Positions 12,973 through 25,838 of a stretch of DNA of 64,000 nucleotides are shown here, in pieces. Each line of letters starts with the position of its first letter. The stretch's first letter is position 1. Where the stretch lies: assembly GCA_963942565.1 (NCBI GenBank), contig OZ012698.1, positions 34,278,182 to 34,342,181 of the forward strand. Direction: 5' to 3'. A program made the position numbers and the translations under genes. The notes under the pieces were generated by a model, which worked only from the letters and a program-made list of their open reading frames with translations, was not told where the DNA came from and did no database searches. This DNA is from Maea johnstoni (lineage: Eukaryota > Annelida > Polychaeta > Spionida > Magelonidae).

Positions 12973-14073
12973 CTTGACCCTTACGCTGCTGGTGGCTAAT
13001 TTGGCCAATACAAAATGATGCAAAAATCCTGATAAGTGACTGAAACCCTAGCACATGGGTACTCATCTGAAAGTACTCAGAGAGCTTTCCAATGAATACC
13101 AACATGACAGAGTGTAGATGGTTTTCAAAAAGTATTGCGTCCTTGTGCTTTGGACCAAAGTAGCCTCAGCATTAGAAGTATTAAGGATATTCTTATGCTG
13201 ATTAACAAAATAAATGTTTCCAATTTTGCTTTTCAATGTGTATGTTATTTGTCCGCGTAAAACTTCAACAAGAGATTTTACTTGTGAAATGTTATCTATT
13301 AGATGAGAAACAATCGTACCAGAATGTGAATATACAACAACAATGGACATTAATTGTGCAATTACTTTTGAATGCATGTCGTGGTATTAATGCCTAGTGT
13401 TCTTATCACACAGGCGTATCTTTGTTTGCAATCGAAGATTCATTTGGAATAAGTATTTTTGGCACTTTTTTCTACCATATTGCGGCTAAGTCGTGACTAG
13501 CCAGTTGTGAGTGGTGGAGGAAACTGGAGTGCTTGGCTAAAACCACTGCCCAACCTAAGTCACTTGCAACTTTCTCACATGCCACGTATGCCATTTAAAA
13601 CCAGGGAGTAGTAAGAGACAGCTATCAGTCAGTGGCAACACTTTAGACCATAGGACCATCAGGGGATTTCCACTTCATTATCTGCGAATGCATTAATTGT
13701 TGGTTCTAACTCTCAGCATTTGCTGAATAACATGTGCCGTAAGATGTTGATGTAATGATGTGTCATGAAAAGTGGTGATGTTGGTAATGTTTTTCTTTTC
13801 TGGGACAAGTACTTGGCAAGGCATGGTTTTTGAACTGTCCTGCAATTTTATATTTTGGGTTCTTAACCCTTCCAATGTTGAGGATACTTTCATCCAAAGC
13901 ACAACGACATAAAGCTTTTTGAAAACCATCTAAACCTTATCATGTGGGTATTCATTGAATAGCTTTCACTGAGTACTCTCAGATAAGTAACCATGTGCCA
14001 GGGTTTCATTCATCTTTTAGGTTGTTTGCAAAAATTTGTATAGGCAAACTAGCCACAAGTAGCATAAGGGTAA
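12973..14073. mobile_element. Foldback-type element with ~230-bp inverted ends
   Basis: 12973-13200 and 13830-14073 are inverted repeats with diverged but colinear blocks: TAAGGGT ends, GCCAAATTAGCCAC, CCAGGGTTTCA, GGTTTTCAAAAAG and TGTGCTTTGGA. The interior is about 630 bp and AT-rich with no transposase. An isolated third copy of the arm lies at 14778-14945. The GGTGGAGGAAACTGGAG SINE-like piece sits inside near 13505. The duplicate is at 21364-22464. Confidence 0.6.
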
Positions 14074-14777
14074 AACTAGATTTTAGTCACCCATTAGAAA
14101 TTTTCGAAACCAACTTAAAATCTATCACTATGTTTCCATTGTTACTTGTTATAAGAGTACTGGACTCCAGAAAGCTCAGTGAAGTCTTTCATGCCTTTAT
14201 TAAAGAAAATCTTCTACATAAGTCATGATATACTACATATACTTACAGGGAAACCTTTGTACAATGAAATACAATGGAAAATAAAAAAACTGGTCCATTT
14301 AAGGCTATTAATATACAGAAGGCTTCAATTAGGTCGGTTTGAATTAGGTTCTGCTCAGCTTAATTTCACTATTGTAATGATGTTAGTTGCGTGCTATTGT
14401 GAGTGTTCAAATAAGAGTTTCCAAAGCCAGGCAAATTGTGTGGTTATGAGATACCTGAAACACTGCACAATGCATAGAAGAATCATTTTCATGTTTTATA
14501 CAGTATCACTTCCAAAGCTAAGGCATAAAAAAGTTGTTTGTTTCCTGTTACCCTACCCTAACAAGTTTTTATTCAAAATAATCCCTACTCTAAAGTTTTT
14601 CCCGCCCTCCCAACTCCTAATCAAAGTAAAACATCCATAAAACACACATTTTTGACAAAAAAATAATGCAATTTTTTTTTACTGACCTACCTACCCTATT
14701 TTTTTCAGACTGTTACAGGAAACAAACAATTTCTTTTTTTAGGCCTAAGGCTACTTTCGTTTTAGGCACATCAATGC

Positions 14778-14945
14778 AATGATTTTTGAAAACCATCTAA
14801 ACCTTATCTTGTTGGTACTCATTGGATGGCCCTCATGGATTACTCTCAGATGAATACCCATATGCCAGGGTTTCATTGATTTTTCAGGATTTTTGCATTG
14901 TTTTGTATTGGCCAACTTAGCCACTACAAGTATAAGGGTTGAGGA
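14778..14945 (+). repeat. Solo arm of the foldback element
   Basis: It matches the right arm of the element ending at 14073: TTTTTGAAAACCATCTAAAC at the start, GCCAGGGTTTCATTGAT in the middle, and ACAAGTATAAGGGTT at the end. It is likely a solo-arm remnant or a second truncated insertion. The duplicate is at about 23170-23341. Confidence 0.6.
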
Positions 14946-15394
14946 ATGAAAGTCAATATTGTATAACCTTAAACATTTATATGAATAGAAGAATTGTTAA
15001 TTGTGGAATTAAAGGTGTATGAAACCAGCATCTATGCAACAATGACAAAATGGAGAAAATATTGTAAGAATATAGGCAATGTAATTTTATATATGTTCAT
15101 TTATACTTTGTATATTTTATATCTTACAATCAATTCTGCACAATTAAAGAAATGAAATAATGCTTATTGTTGTTTTTTATCATTGTTTAGTACTCCTTTA
15201 GTGTAAACTTACTATCTCCTTACCATATATGATATAGTTGTATGATTATATTTTCAGTAATTCAATTATGTATATACTTATATTTCACCATTCACTTTGT
15301 TTGGGCCATATACCGTACTGTTTTTTGTATTACTACATACAGGAAGTGGAACAACAGCGAAGTGAAAAGCAATTCCAGATAATTTTGAACTTGC

Positions 15395-16555
15395 AGGTGT
15401 CTTTACATTTGGAAGAGACTTTCTGGAGAGAATCTCTGAAATGAATTTCAATCCTTTTTTGGGCCAACGTTCTAGAAAGTTTGAAAATATTAATGTCAAA
15501 GAACACCTTTATTAGCAATATCAATATATTGGAAACACCATTGTGGTATAATAACATCCTACAATTAAGAACTAAGAGATCCTGGTTTGAAAAGGGTATG
15601 TATACAAGTTGGGACCTGATGAAAGATAACAAGGTTATTTTAAGCCAGGAAGAATTCGAAAACAAATATGATACTGCTACTAACTTTCTGGAGTATGGTG
15701 CTGTGACAACGATAGTAAGAGAATTCTTAAAAAACAAAGAACTCCCATTATATGGACTGTCTGTACCTTGTAATTCTTATATTAACATTGTAATATCATT
15801 GGACAGAAAAGGTGATTCCAACATCTATAAAATGATGATTGGTAGAGATAGGCAGATTATAGAAAAAGTGGTTAAAAACTGGGAAAACAAAACAGAACTT
15901 GAAATTAGCATTTTCTCTATGAGTAGATCTTTTATTATAAACTCCAAGATTGATGACATATATCTCCAATATATACAATTTCGTACTCTTCACAGGAGAT
16001 TTTTCACAAATAACATATTGTTAAAAATGGGTATAAAGGATACCTCAATTTGTAATCTCTGTAACAGGGAAGAGGATTCGAATGAACATATCCTCATAAA
16101 CTGTCAAGTCTCCTCAATGCTGTGGATAAGAGTGGAAAGTTTGATTAACGAAATTATGGTTACTCAATTCACCCTAACTGACGAATCAAAAATACTCGGA
16201 GAACTAGATAAAGCATATTGGATCAAAATCACAATTTTAAACACCAAAAAGGCTATTTTCTTATCCAAATTGCCAAACTCTATACCATGTCTGTTCAAGG
16301 TTAAACTGTTTACCAGAAATATGTATGACTAGGAAGAACTCGAATATACTTTGCAGGACAAAGTAAATGTCTTTTAAAAAATGGGGTATGCTCACTGAAT
16401 ACTATGAAAATATTTAACCTTTGTAAAGTCTTAAACTATACACCATATATACAATATGACATGTGTAAAAAAAACAAACAATATTGAATACTTGTGATAT
16501 TTGAATTTTTTTTATTTATATTTGTACATTGACTGGCATATGTGAAAATAAAAAC
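15395..16555 (+). mobile_element. 5'-truncated L1/Tx1-type LINE, ORF2 C-terminus (copy in unit A)
   Basis: A 283-codon frame (15481-16332) is the C-terminal end of a LINE ORF2 of the L1/Tx1 type: ETPLWYNNILQL, a KGMYTSWDLM block, FRTLHRRFFTNNILLKMGIK, then the zinc-knuckle-like CNLC-x10-H-x4-C pattern (NREEDSNEHILINC) and a Trp shortly after. Reverse transcriptase and endonuclease domains are absent, as expected of 5' truncation. Residues just upstream (GRDFLERISEMNFNPF) continue the protein in another frame, so one frameshift lies near 15450. The 3' UTR is AT-rich and ends in A-rich DNA near 16555. It is identical in structure to the copy at 23791, so the insertion predates the duplication. 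Confidence 0.8.
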
Positions 16556-17022
16556 CAAAAAGCCTACAAGTGGTAGGTTTTTCAAATTAAAAAAAAGGAA
16601 TTAAATGTCTGTGCTGTATTCTCACAGTTTCATTCTGTAGTCGAGTCGCAAGGTAGGAATTTCTCAGATGAGCATAATTCTACCTACTACTGAGAAATAA
16701 ATGGGAAAAGTCTTTGTTGATTGTCAAGTATTCATTAACTAATTTACTCTAATGAAATGCACGTTTTGATATCATCATATATATTCAAAATATCCCTTAA
16801 ACTGAATTGTATGTCATTGGTTTGACTTTTATTTCAAGCCTTATACAATAACGCTTACAAATGCAATATTCTTATGTTCTCAAACTTATGACATTATGAT
16901 GATAATATGAGAAAAGCGGGGATATGTAATAGACGACGAATGTCAATCATGTTCTATTTATTTAAGAATATACCGACCTAGACGCAAACGGTATTTCCGA
17001 AGTGCGCGAGCAGGCTATTCAC
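16556..17022. other. End of unit A, no gene seen
   Basis: AT-rich unassigned sequence, ending AGTGCGCGAGCAG then GCTATTCAC, where it switches to segment F. Confidence 0.5.
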
Positions 17023-17096
17023 ACAGATCAAAACAACAATAATTTCTGTAGGAAATTGTAATGATATAATAACATTCCTTTGATTTTATTTTTCAG

Positions 17097-17330
17097 GTGA
17101 ACGTCTTCATGACGTGGAAGTGTTGCTTAGCAACAATGTTAATGTCAACAACATCCAACAAGACTCCTTTCAGCTTTGTTACTTTCGGCAGGGGATAGTG
17201 CCTGCAGTGGAAACATGGCTGTGCAAGGCTCGTTATGCGCGTTATGTTATGATCACCATTTCAAGTGCAGCTGATGTTCCCTTAACCCTGTGTGAGGTAC
17301 AAGTATTTGGAAGCGAGGCAAAAACAACAG
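17097..17330 (+). CDS. F-type lectin C-half exon, orphan third copy
   Basis: A 234-nt exon, phase 1 at both ends, between a TTTTTCAG acceptor and a GTAAGG donor. It encodes the second half of an FTP (fucolectin) domain: GERLHDVEVLLSNN at the start, where the Arg of the family's R-x-D-x..R sugar-binding pattern lies, a central CYFRQG and [16 protein letters not shown], and the family-ending [12 protein letters not shown]. Protein-identical over this exon to gene 2. The matching FTP N-half and signal-peptide exons are missing upstream, where unit A lies instead, so this copy probably cannot make a folded lectin by itself. Confidence 0.8.
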
Positions 17331-17824
17331 GTAAGGTATGTCCCTATAAACCTGCCTCAATTTCCAATTAAGTTAAGAATACTTCATCAACTTGTATTAT
17401 CAAACATTAAAATTGACACAATTTGTGACAATAGCAGAGCTTTAAAAACACGGCAGCTTGTAGTTTCAATATCGCCTCAATGAGGTAGAACACCCAAATG
17501 GACTAGAAGAAGCTACTATGTATATATTTAACGTTTTTTACCTGCCCCCTGGAGTAGGCAGGTAAAATATGTTGACCTAGAATCCCTCATCTTGCATTTG
17601 TGGGCGGGAAAAATGTTCTTTATTTACCCTCCCCCAAAAGGGGGTCGTGTAATCATATTTTCCTTTTACAACTCTGCCATCGCATATCTCCACATCGCCG
17701 TAGTGAATACCACCTGGTAAGGAGAGTTTGGTGAGCAATCTTTCCTTTACAAGCTTTGTTGGCTGGGTTGGTCCTAGCGTGAAATAAGGAACACTAATAC
17801 CCGAGTTCAGTTTGCCTCCCAATT

Positions 17825-18035
17825 GCAATGACTGATTGTTGCCAACTTGGGGCTAGGTGGTGATTTTCACCTGTGTTCTCCACCACTGACAATTGTCACG
17901 TGTTAACCCCTATATGACAGAAAAAAGTGATGATAGCCAAAGTTCCTTTTGCATTTCTCAGAAAATGACAACTGCACACTGACGCTGGGAAGCCAGCCAT
18001 TGTAACCACTTGGCTATGGTGGATCCCTGGAGGCT
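17825..18035 (-). repeat. Intronic tRNA-derived SINE (candidate)
   Basis: Read on the minus strand it starts GGGATCCACCATAGCCAAGTGG, an A-box-like tRNA head, and continues to AACACAGGTGAAAATCACC and CCCCAAGTTGGCAACAATCA. Copies sit at the same place in the FTP-PAN intron of gene 2 (27220-27440) and gene 1 (41035-41245), so the insertion predates all lectin duplications in the window. Confidence 0.55.
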
Positions 18036-18304
18036 TAAGCGAATCTCTATTTTCAAAATGTTTTTGTAGTTAAACTTCCCAATTTTCTGTCAAACAATGT
18101 GGTCTGATCGGTTTTGTATTACAGGTTTTCTAAGCTTAGTTAACACTGATTGAAATACATTTTTTCTATATATGAAAAGTATCTTATCCTTACTTGCAAT
18201 GAAATATACTTCTGATATATATTCAAGAATAGAAGTTTGAGATTTTATCAACTAATATTGCTTATCATTTTAGCAGTTCTTTGTATTCCTTTTTTTTCTC
18301 ACAG

Positions 18305-18531
18305 AGATGAGCTATCAATTGGTTGGAAAGGACACCCGACTAGTCGGATCACCAATACGTCCATTGATGTACGCATCTCGGATTGAGTGTTCAATTGAGT
18401 GTGCCCGTGACCTCACCTGCGGGTCTATCGTTTACAACACCATCTTGCGCAGTTGTGAAATACATGCTTACAACTACTCTGCACAAACGACCCACGCAGC
18501 CGGATACAGCATTTACGAATACAACCCATAG
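18305..18531 (+). CDS. PAN/apple-domain terminal exon, orphan third copy
   Basis: A 227-nt exon after a CTCACAG acceptor, ending with TAG at 18529-18531. It encodes a PAN/apple fold of about 74 residues: [13 protein letters not shown], the Cys pattern [26 protein letters not shown], and the end [11 protein letters not shown] domains usually mediate protein or carbohydrate contacts outside the cell. It joins in frame (phase 1) to the exon ending at 17330 and is the same protein as the gene 2 PAN exon. A (TA)n tract starts a few bases after the stop. Confidence 0.8.
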
Positions 18532-18533
18532 GC

Positions 18534-18662
<129 letters not shown>

Positions 18663-18719
18663 AGACAAATATACAGACAGAAAAAGAGGTAGCCAGATGA
18701 TCTATTGTTAGATATCTAT

Positions 18720-19371
18720 CCTTTAGAGTGGTCGGGTAAAAATATAATTTTATTTACCCTGCCTGTATAGAAGGATGATAAAAAACGTTTTATTTACCCT
18801 CCCTTCTGGAGTAGTCAGGAACAAATAAAGTTTTATATAACCCCCCCCCCCCTCCCAAAAGCTTTTTATTTGCTCTTTCACATTTGGTCCATCGTATCGG
18901 CACAAATTTTACATACATTCCAGTTTTATCATAATCAATACCCATAATTGCAATATGTGAAGATAAAGGAAATTAAGAAATGCATATTTCATTTACTTAG
19001 TGAGAAACAGAGTCTTGTTAATAAATTATTACATTGACAAAATGTGGGTCATATTTGCAACTTAAGGCAGCTTTGATAGCAGCCCGATCATGTTATATTT
19101 TAAAGTTTCACATTTTAAATTATTAAACGTTCCATGTCAAACATTTAAATTTCCAACCTGTTAATTGGTAACAGTTTCTCCCAGCCAGTGCAGACCTCCA
19201 AACGGGAATTTATGTTCATTGATGTTAATTCGCTTACTTTTGTGCAAAAGGAGAATATAAAAGCTGGTCACAAATTTTATTTAGGCTGTAAATAATTTAA
19301 TTAAGATGGTTGCCTCTTCCAGAATGAAATAATCATATGGTCTTGCAAAATGCTTGTATCTATAAACATTC
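18720..19371. other. Segment F, no gene; TTTACCC units and C run
   Basis: Repeated TTTATTTACCCT-type pieces near 18745-18835, a C run at 18841-18852, and otherwise AT-rich unassigned DNA. Confidence 0.5.
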
Positions 19372-19786
19372 AAGACGTCCAAGACATGTCCCCGCATTGT
19401 CCCAGACACATCTCAGACACGTCTTGGATGTACCAACTAAGTCGGGGACATTTCCTAGGACTAATCATGATGTCTGCGACTTGTCCTGATTGTCCTCACA
19501 TTGTCGAGGATGTGTCCCAGACACATCCAAGACAGTCTTGCTTGCGACCAACACTTTGTCAAGATGTCCTACAATTGTCTCAATGAAGACTTGTCCAGGG
19601 TAAAATCTGTCCCCGACGTGTCCCCGACATGTCCCAGACATCGCCAAGACCCCTTCATTTGCATATTTGTCTTGTCAAACCACCTAGGACTTTGTCGGCA
19701 CCGAAAAAATCGTGAGGTTGTGGTTGTCCTAGCTGCGTCTTGGCAAAAAGTCGTAGCTTAACACGTCTGTGTGAGACGGGCTTTAG
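19372..19786 (+). mobile_element. Multi-hairpin element, diverged copy in F
   Basis: Rich in GGACA/TGTCC motifs (CCAAGACATGTCCCCG, TTTCCTAGGACTAATC, CCCCGACATGTCCCAGAC) and ending GTGTGAGACGGGCTTTAG, the same right end as copy 2. The internal hairpins are less regular than in copies 1 and 2, so it is a diverged subfamily. It lies at the end of segment F, next to the 9-bp inverted breakpoint sequence. Confidence 0.6.
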
Positions 19787-20810
19787 GTGAATAGCCTTTA
19801 GGTGAATCTCACTAAAATGTTCAATGTTATGGCCTGTAAAAATCTTCAGGAGTAAAAAATCTAAAAATTACTTCTTATTGGGCATAGTCAATGATATCCC
19901 TAAGGTAACTGTTAACCTGTAGTGACCATCACCTGCGTAAGTAATGCGATTATGTCATTTGAGCGAAAAGTTGTAAATATTGAAATGAATTAGAATATGG
20001 GTTGACTACAGACGGCTGACTACGATATTCTCTCCCTGATAACACTCAGGAACCTGTAGATACACTTTGTCATATGATTATGCTGCTGTGAGGTGTGTTT
20101 TGGGATGGGGCTTTTAACTCGTTTGCAATGGTACCCATCATCTTAAGTCTATCGAATACATTAACAATTGAATGTAATTGCTTAACCCTGCTTATCCTTG
20201 GTTTACTTTCGTCCAAAATACACAGACGCAAAGATTTTTGAAAACCATATAAACCAACGTATTTGTTAATAATACTGATGGCATATTTCCCTACATACAG
20301 CAGTATGTGCGATGCCAGAATAAAATGTTTTCAGCGTCTTCCTCGTTCGTTACCCTCGCATACCGTCATAATGCAACTGACCCCAAATATATACCACATC
20401 ATTGCGGTTATTTTCTAGTATGCCTCAGAATATTCATTGCTGATAGAAATGAAATTAAAATTCATAATCTAGCAATTTTTGTTATTAGAACATCTTAGGA
20501 TGTTGACCACTTGTAGGCTGATCTCTATATTTAAGCTTCTAGGTGTTCTGTTTGAGACAGCGCTCAGACTATATACTAATTAGTACATTTCTAGGGTTAT
20601 AAATTTCTGATATTAGGGTGGTCCTAGGCTCCACAGTTCACAGAAAGACTGAACTAGGACAGCAAATATCAACCTATGTGACAATTCCAAATCTATTTTA
20701 ATTGCACAGTCCTCTTAGGCAAAGATGGTTTACTTTGTTTTCTCTTTTTTCAGGATGTCTATCTGATGGAGTTTTGGTGTTTAAACATGTCTGCGATGAC
20801 TGGAACTAGC

Positions 20811-21220
20811 ACCTACAGTACCGACATTCAATTCCTACACCAGTCGACTTGACGTCTGCCAGTGCCTCGTTGTATAAAACATCCATGGATGACGTGTTAA
20901 AAAGATAAGCCAAGCACATCAATGACCCATGTAGGTTGCAAATCAAAGCTACAGTACAGGTATTTAATCCCTGCACCAGTGGACTGGACGTCTGCCAGTG
21001 CCTGGTTGTACATACACCCACGGATAACATGTTAAAAAGAATAAACCAAGCACATTAATGACCCATATAGCTTGTGAATCGAAGCTATGTTCAGTTGTGA
21101 GGTAGTCCCTGCATCCATGCCCAGGAAACTCAGAGTGGCAATCAGGTGTGCGGTCGTCTATTATGCCCAGGATGTCCAGGCATTTAGTGCAGGTTGGCAC
21201 TGTACCAATGTTCCAGTGTA
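20811..21220 (-). repeat. 136-bp tandem pair, copy in unit B
   Basis: Duplicate of the pair at 12420-12830 and almost identical to it. Confidence 0.6.
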
Positions 21221-21363
21221 TCCCAAGCCTAAAATGATTATTCTGAGATGATGGTCCAAAGAATTTTCTTTTTCTTCTGGTTGATTTTTCCCACTGTGTT
21301 CTTGTGTGCGAATGTTATCTTTATCTTCAATCTTTTTTCCTCACATGAATCATATTGTCCAGG

Positions 21364-22464
21364 CTTGACCCTTACGCTGCTGGTGGCTAATTTGGCCAAT
21401 ACAAAATGATGCAAAAATCCTGATAAGTGACTGAAACCCTAGCACATGGGTACTCATCTGAAAGTACTCAGAGAGCTTTCCAATGAATACCAACATGACA
21501 GAGTGTAGATGGTTTTCAAAAAGTATTGCGTCCTTGTGCTTTGGACCAAAGTAGCCTCAGCATTAGAAGTATTAAGGATATTCTTATGCTGATTAACAAA
21601 ATAAATGTTTCCAATTTTGCTTTTCAATGTGTATGTTATTTGTCCGCGTAAAACTTCAACAAGAGATTTTACTTGTGAAATGTTATCTATTAGATGAGAA
21701 ACAATCGTACCAGAATGTGAATATACAACAACAATGGACATTAATTGTGCAATTACTTTTGAATGCATGTCGTGGTATTAATGCCTAGTGTTCTTATCAC
21801 ACAGGCGTATCTTTGTTTGCAATCGAAGATTCATTTGGAATAAGTATTTTTGGCACTTTTTTCTACCATATTGCGGCTAAGTCGTGACTAGCCAGTTGTG
21901 AGTGGTGGAGGAAACTGGAGTGCTTGGCTAAAACCACTGCCCAACCTAAGTCACTTGCAACTTTCTCACATGCCACGTATGCCATTTAAAACCAGGGAGT
22001 AGTAAGAGACAGCTATCAGTCAGTGGCAACACTTTAGACCATAGGACCATCAGGGGATTTCCACTTCATTATCTGCGAATGCATTAATTGTTGGTTCTAA
22101 CTCTCAGCATTTGCTGAATAACATGTGCCGTAAGATGTTGATGTAATGATGTGTCATGAAAAGTGGTGATGTTGGTAATGTTTTTCTTTTCTGGGACAAG
22201 TACTTGGCAAGGCATGGTTTTTGAACTGTCCTGCAATTTTATATTTTGGGTTCTTAACCCTTCCAATGTTGAGGATACTTTCATCCAAAGCACAACGACA
22301 TAAAGCTTTTTGAAAACCATCTAAACCTTATCATGTGGGTATTCATTGAATAGCTTTCACTGAGTACTCTCAGATAAGTAACCATGTGCCAGGGTTTCAT
22401 TCATCTTTTAGGTTGTTTGCAAAAATTTGTATAGGCAAACTAGCCACAAGTAGCATAAGGGTAA
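21364..22464. mobile_element. Foldback-type element, copy in unit B
   Basis: Duplicate of 12973-14073, offset by 8391 bases, with the same inverted ends and interior. The solo arm follows at about 23170-23341. Confidence 0.6.
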
Positions 22465-23790
22465 AACTAGATTTTAGTCACCCATTAGAAATTTTCGAAA
22501 CCAACTTAAAATCTATCACTATGTTTCCATTGTTACTTGTTATAAGAGTACTGGACTCCAGAAAGCTCAGTGAAGTCTTTCATGCCTTTATTAAAGAAAA
22601 TCTTCTACATAAGTCATGATATACTACATATACTTACAGGGAAACCTTTGTACAATGAAATACAATGGAAAATAAAAAAAAAACTGGTCCATTTAAGGCT
22701 ATTAATATACAGAAGGCTTCAATTAGGTCGGTTTGAATTAGGTTCTGCTCAGCTTAATTTCACTATTGTAATGATGTTAGTTGCGTGCTATTGTGAGTGT
22801 TCAAATAAGAGTTTCCAAAGCCAGGCAAATTGTGTGGTTATGAGATACCTGAAACACTGCACAATGCATAGAAGAATCATTTTCATGTTTTATACAGTAT
22901 CACTTCCAAAGCTAAGGCCTAAAAAAAGTTGTTTGTTTCCTGTAACCCTACCCTAACAAGTTTTTATTCAAAATAATCCCTACTCTAAAGTTTTTCCCGC
23001 CCTCCCAACTCCTAATCAAAGTAAAACATCCATAAAACACACATTTTTGACAAAAAAATAATGCAATTTTTTTTTACTGACCTAACTACCCTATTTTTTT
23101 CAGACTGTTACAGGAAACAAACAATTTCTTTTTTTAGGCCTAAGGCTACTTTCGTTTTAGGCACATCAATGCAATGATTTTTGAAAACCATCCAAACCTT
23201 ATCTTGTTGGTACTCATTGGATGGCCCTCATGGATTACTCTCAGATGAATACCCATATGCCAGGGTTTCATTGATTTTTCAGGATTTTTGCATTGTTTTG
23301 TATTGGCCAACTTAGCCACTACAAGTATAAGGGTTGAGGAATGAAAGTCAATATTGTATAACCTTAAACATTTATATGAATAGAAGAATTGTTAATTGTG
23401 GAATTAAAGGTGTATGAAACCAGCATCTATGCAACAATGACAAAATGGAGAAAATATTGTAAGAATATAGGCAATGTAATTTTATATATGTTCATTTATA
23501 CTTTGTATATTTTATATCTTACAATCAATTCTGCACAATTAAAGAAATGAAATAATGCTTATTGTTGTTTTTTTATCATTGTTTAGTACTCCTTTAGTGT
23601 AAACTTACTATCTCCTTACCATATATGATATAGTTGTATGATTATATTTTCAGTAATTCAATTATGTATATACTTATATTTCACCATTCACTTTGTTTGG
23701 GCCATATACCGTACTGTTTTTTGTATTACTACATACAGGAAGTGGAACAACAGCGAAGTGAAAAGCAATTCCAGATAATTTTGAACTTGC

Positions 23791-24955
23791 AGGTGTCTTT
23801 ACATTTGGAAGAGACTTTCTGGAGAGAATCTCTGAAATGAATTTCAATCCTTTTTTGGGCCAACGTTCTAGAAAGTTTGAAAATATTAATGTCAAAGGAC
23901 ACCTTTATTAGCAATATCAATATATTGGAAACACCATTGTGGTATAATAACATCCTACAATTAAGAACTAAGAGATCCTGGTTTGAAAAGGGTATGTATA
24001 CAAGTTGGGACCTGATGAAAGATAACAAGGTTATTTTAAGCCAGGAAGAATTCGAAAACAAATATGATACTGCTACTAACTTTCTGGAGTATGGTGCTGT
24101 GACAACGATAGTAAGAGAATTCTTAAAAAACAAAGAACTCCCATTATATGGACTGTCTGTACCTTGTAATTCTTATATTAACATTGTAATATCATTGGAC
24201 AGAAAAGGTGATTCCAACATCTATAAAATGATGATTGGTAGAGATAGGCAGATTATAGAAAAAGTGGTTAAAAACTGGGAAAACAAAACAGAACTTGAAA
24301 TTAGCATTTTCTCTATGAGTAGATCTTTTATTATAAACTCCAAGATTGATGACATATATCTCCAATATATACAATTTCGTACTCTTCACAGGAGATTTTT
24401 CACAAATAACATATTGTTAAAAATGGGTATAAAGGATACCTCAATTTGTAATCTCTGTAACAGGGAAGAGGATTCGAATGAACATATCCTCATAAACTGT
24501 CAAGTCTCCTCAATGCTGTGGATAAGAGTGGAAAGTTTGATTAACGAAATTATGGTTACTCAATTCACCCTAACTGACGAATCAAAAATACTCGGAGAAC
24601 TAGATAAAGCATATTGGATCAAAATCACAATTTTAAACACCAAAAAGGCTATTTTCTTATCCAAATTGCCAAACTCTATACCAAGTCTGTTCAAGGTTAA
24701 ACTGTTTACGAGAAATATGTATGACTAGGAAGAACTCGAATATACATGTACTTTGCAGGACAAAGTAAATGTCTTTTAAAAAATAGGATATGCTCACTGA
24801 ATACTATGAAAATATTTAACCTTTGTAAAGTCTTAAACTATACACCATATATACATTATGACATGTGTAAAAAAACAAACAATATTGAATACTTGTGATA
24901 TTTGAATTTTTTTTATTTATATTTGTACATTGACTGGCATATGTGAAAATAAAAA
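23791..24955 (+). mobile_element. 5'-truncated L1/Tx1-type LINE, copy in unit B
   Basis: Duplicate of 15395-16555. The 283-codon frame (23877-24728) differs from the A copy at only two residues (Asp for Asn at position 8; Ser for Cys near the end, in SIPSLFK). The upstream frameshift and the truncation point are shared, so both descend from a single insertion. Confidence 0.8.
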
Positions 24956-25425
24956 CCAAAAAGCCTACAAGTGGTAGGTTTTTCAAATTAAAAAAAAGGA
25001 ATTAAATGTCTGTGCTGTATTCTCACAGTTTCATTCTGTAGTCGAGTCGCAAGGTAGGAATTTCTCAGATGAGCATAATTCTACCTACTACTGAGAAATA
25101 AATGGGAAAAGTCTTTGTTGATTGTCAAGTATTCATTAACTAATTTACTCTAATGAAATGCACGTTTTGATATCATCATATATATTCAAAATATCCCTTA
25201 AAATGAATTGTATGTCATTGGTTTGACTTTTATTTCAAGCCTTATACAATAACGCTTACAAATGCAATATTCTTATGTTCTCAAACTTATGACATTATGA
25301 TGATAATATGAGAAAAGCGGGGATATGTAATAGACGACGAATGTCAATCATGTTCTATTTATTTAAGAATATACCGACCTAGACGCAAACGGCATTCCGA
25401 AGTGCGCGAGCAGGCTATTCACCTA

Positions 25426-25838
25426 AAGCCCGTCTCACACAGACGTGTTAAGCTACGACTTTTTGCCAAGACGCAGCTAGGACAACCACAACCTCACGAT
25501 TTTTTCGGTGCCGACAAAGTCCTAGGTGGTTTGACAAGACAAATATGGAAATGAAGGGGTCTTGGCGATGTCTGGGACATGTCGGGGACACGTCGGGGAC
25601 AGATTTTACCCTGGACAAGTCTTCATTGAGACAATTGTAGGACATCTTGACAAAGTGTTGGTCGCAAGCAAGACTGTCTTGGATGTGTCTGGGACACATC
25701 CTCGACAATGTGAGGACAATCAGGACAAGTCGCAGACATCATGATTAGTCCTAGGAAATGTCCCCGACTTAGTTGGTACATCCAAGACGTGTCTGAGATG
25801 TGTCTGGGACAATGCGGGGACATGTCTTGGACGTCTTG
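25426..25838 (-). mobile_element. Multi-hairpin element, inverted copy in F'
   Basis: Reverse complement of 19372-19786, starting with the CTAAAGCCCGTCTCACAC terminus directly at the junction with unit B. Confidence 0.6.

Larger units (their letters stand above)
11458..17022 (+). repeat. Segmental duplication unit A
   Basis: It is nearly identical to unit B at 19806-25422 in direct orientation. It starts at ATCTCACTAAAATG and ends at GCTATTCAC. Scattered single-base and homopolymer differences were seen, plus a 43-base block present only in B. It contains a 136-bp tandem pair, a foldback element, an isolated copy of that element's arm and a 5'-truncated LINE, but no host exon that I recognise. 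Confidence 0.93.
19806..25422 (+). repeat. Segmental duplication unit B
   Basis: Direct copy of unit A (11458-17022), starting ATCTCACTAAAATG and ending GCTATTCAC. It differs from A by a 43-base extra block at 20226-20268 and by scattered substitutions and homopolymer changes (for example GATGACGTG at about 20890 where A has GATGAGGTG). Confidence 0.93.

Noticed and set aside
11269-14640. Many frames conserved between units A and B
   Set aside because: Conservation reflects recent DNA duplication, not coding constraint; no domains, splice context or codon pattern support them.
15481-16332. 283-codon frame as a host zinc-finger gene
   Set aside because: The sequence pattern and the Cys/His knuckle match the C-terminus of an L1/Tx1-type LINE ORF2, and the start is not a true initiation site.
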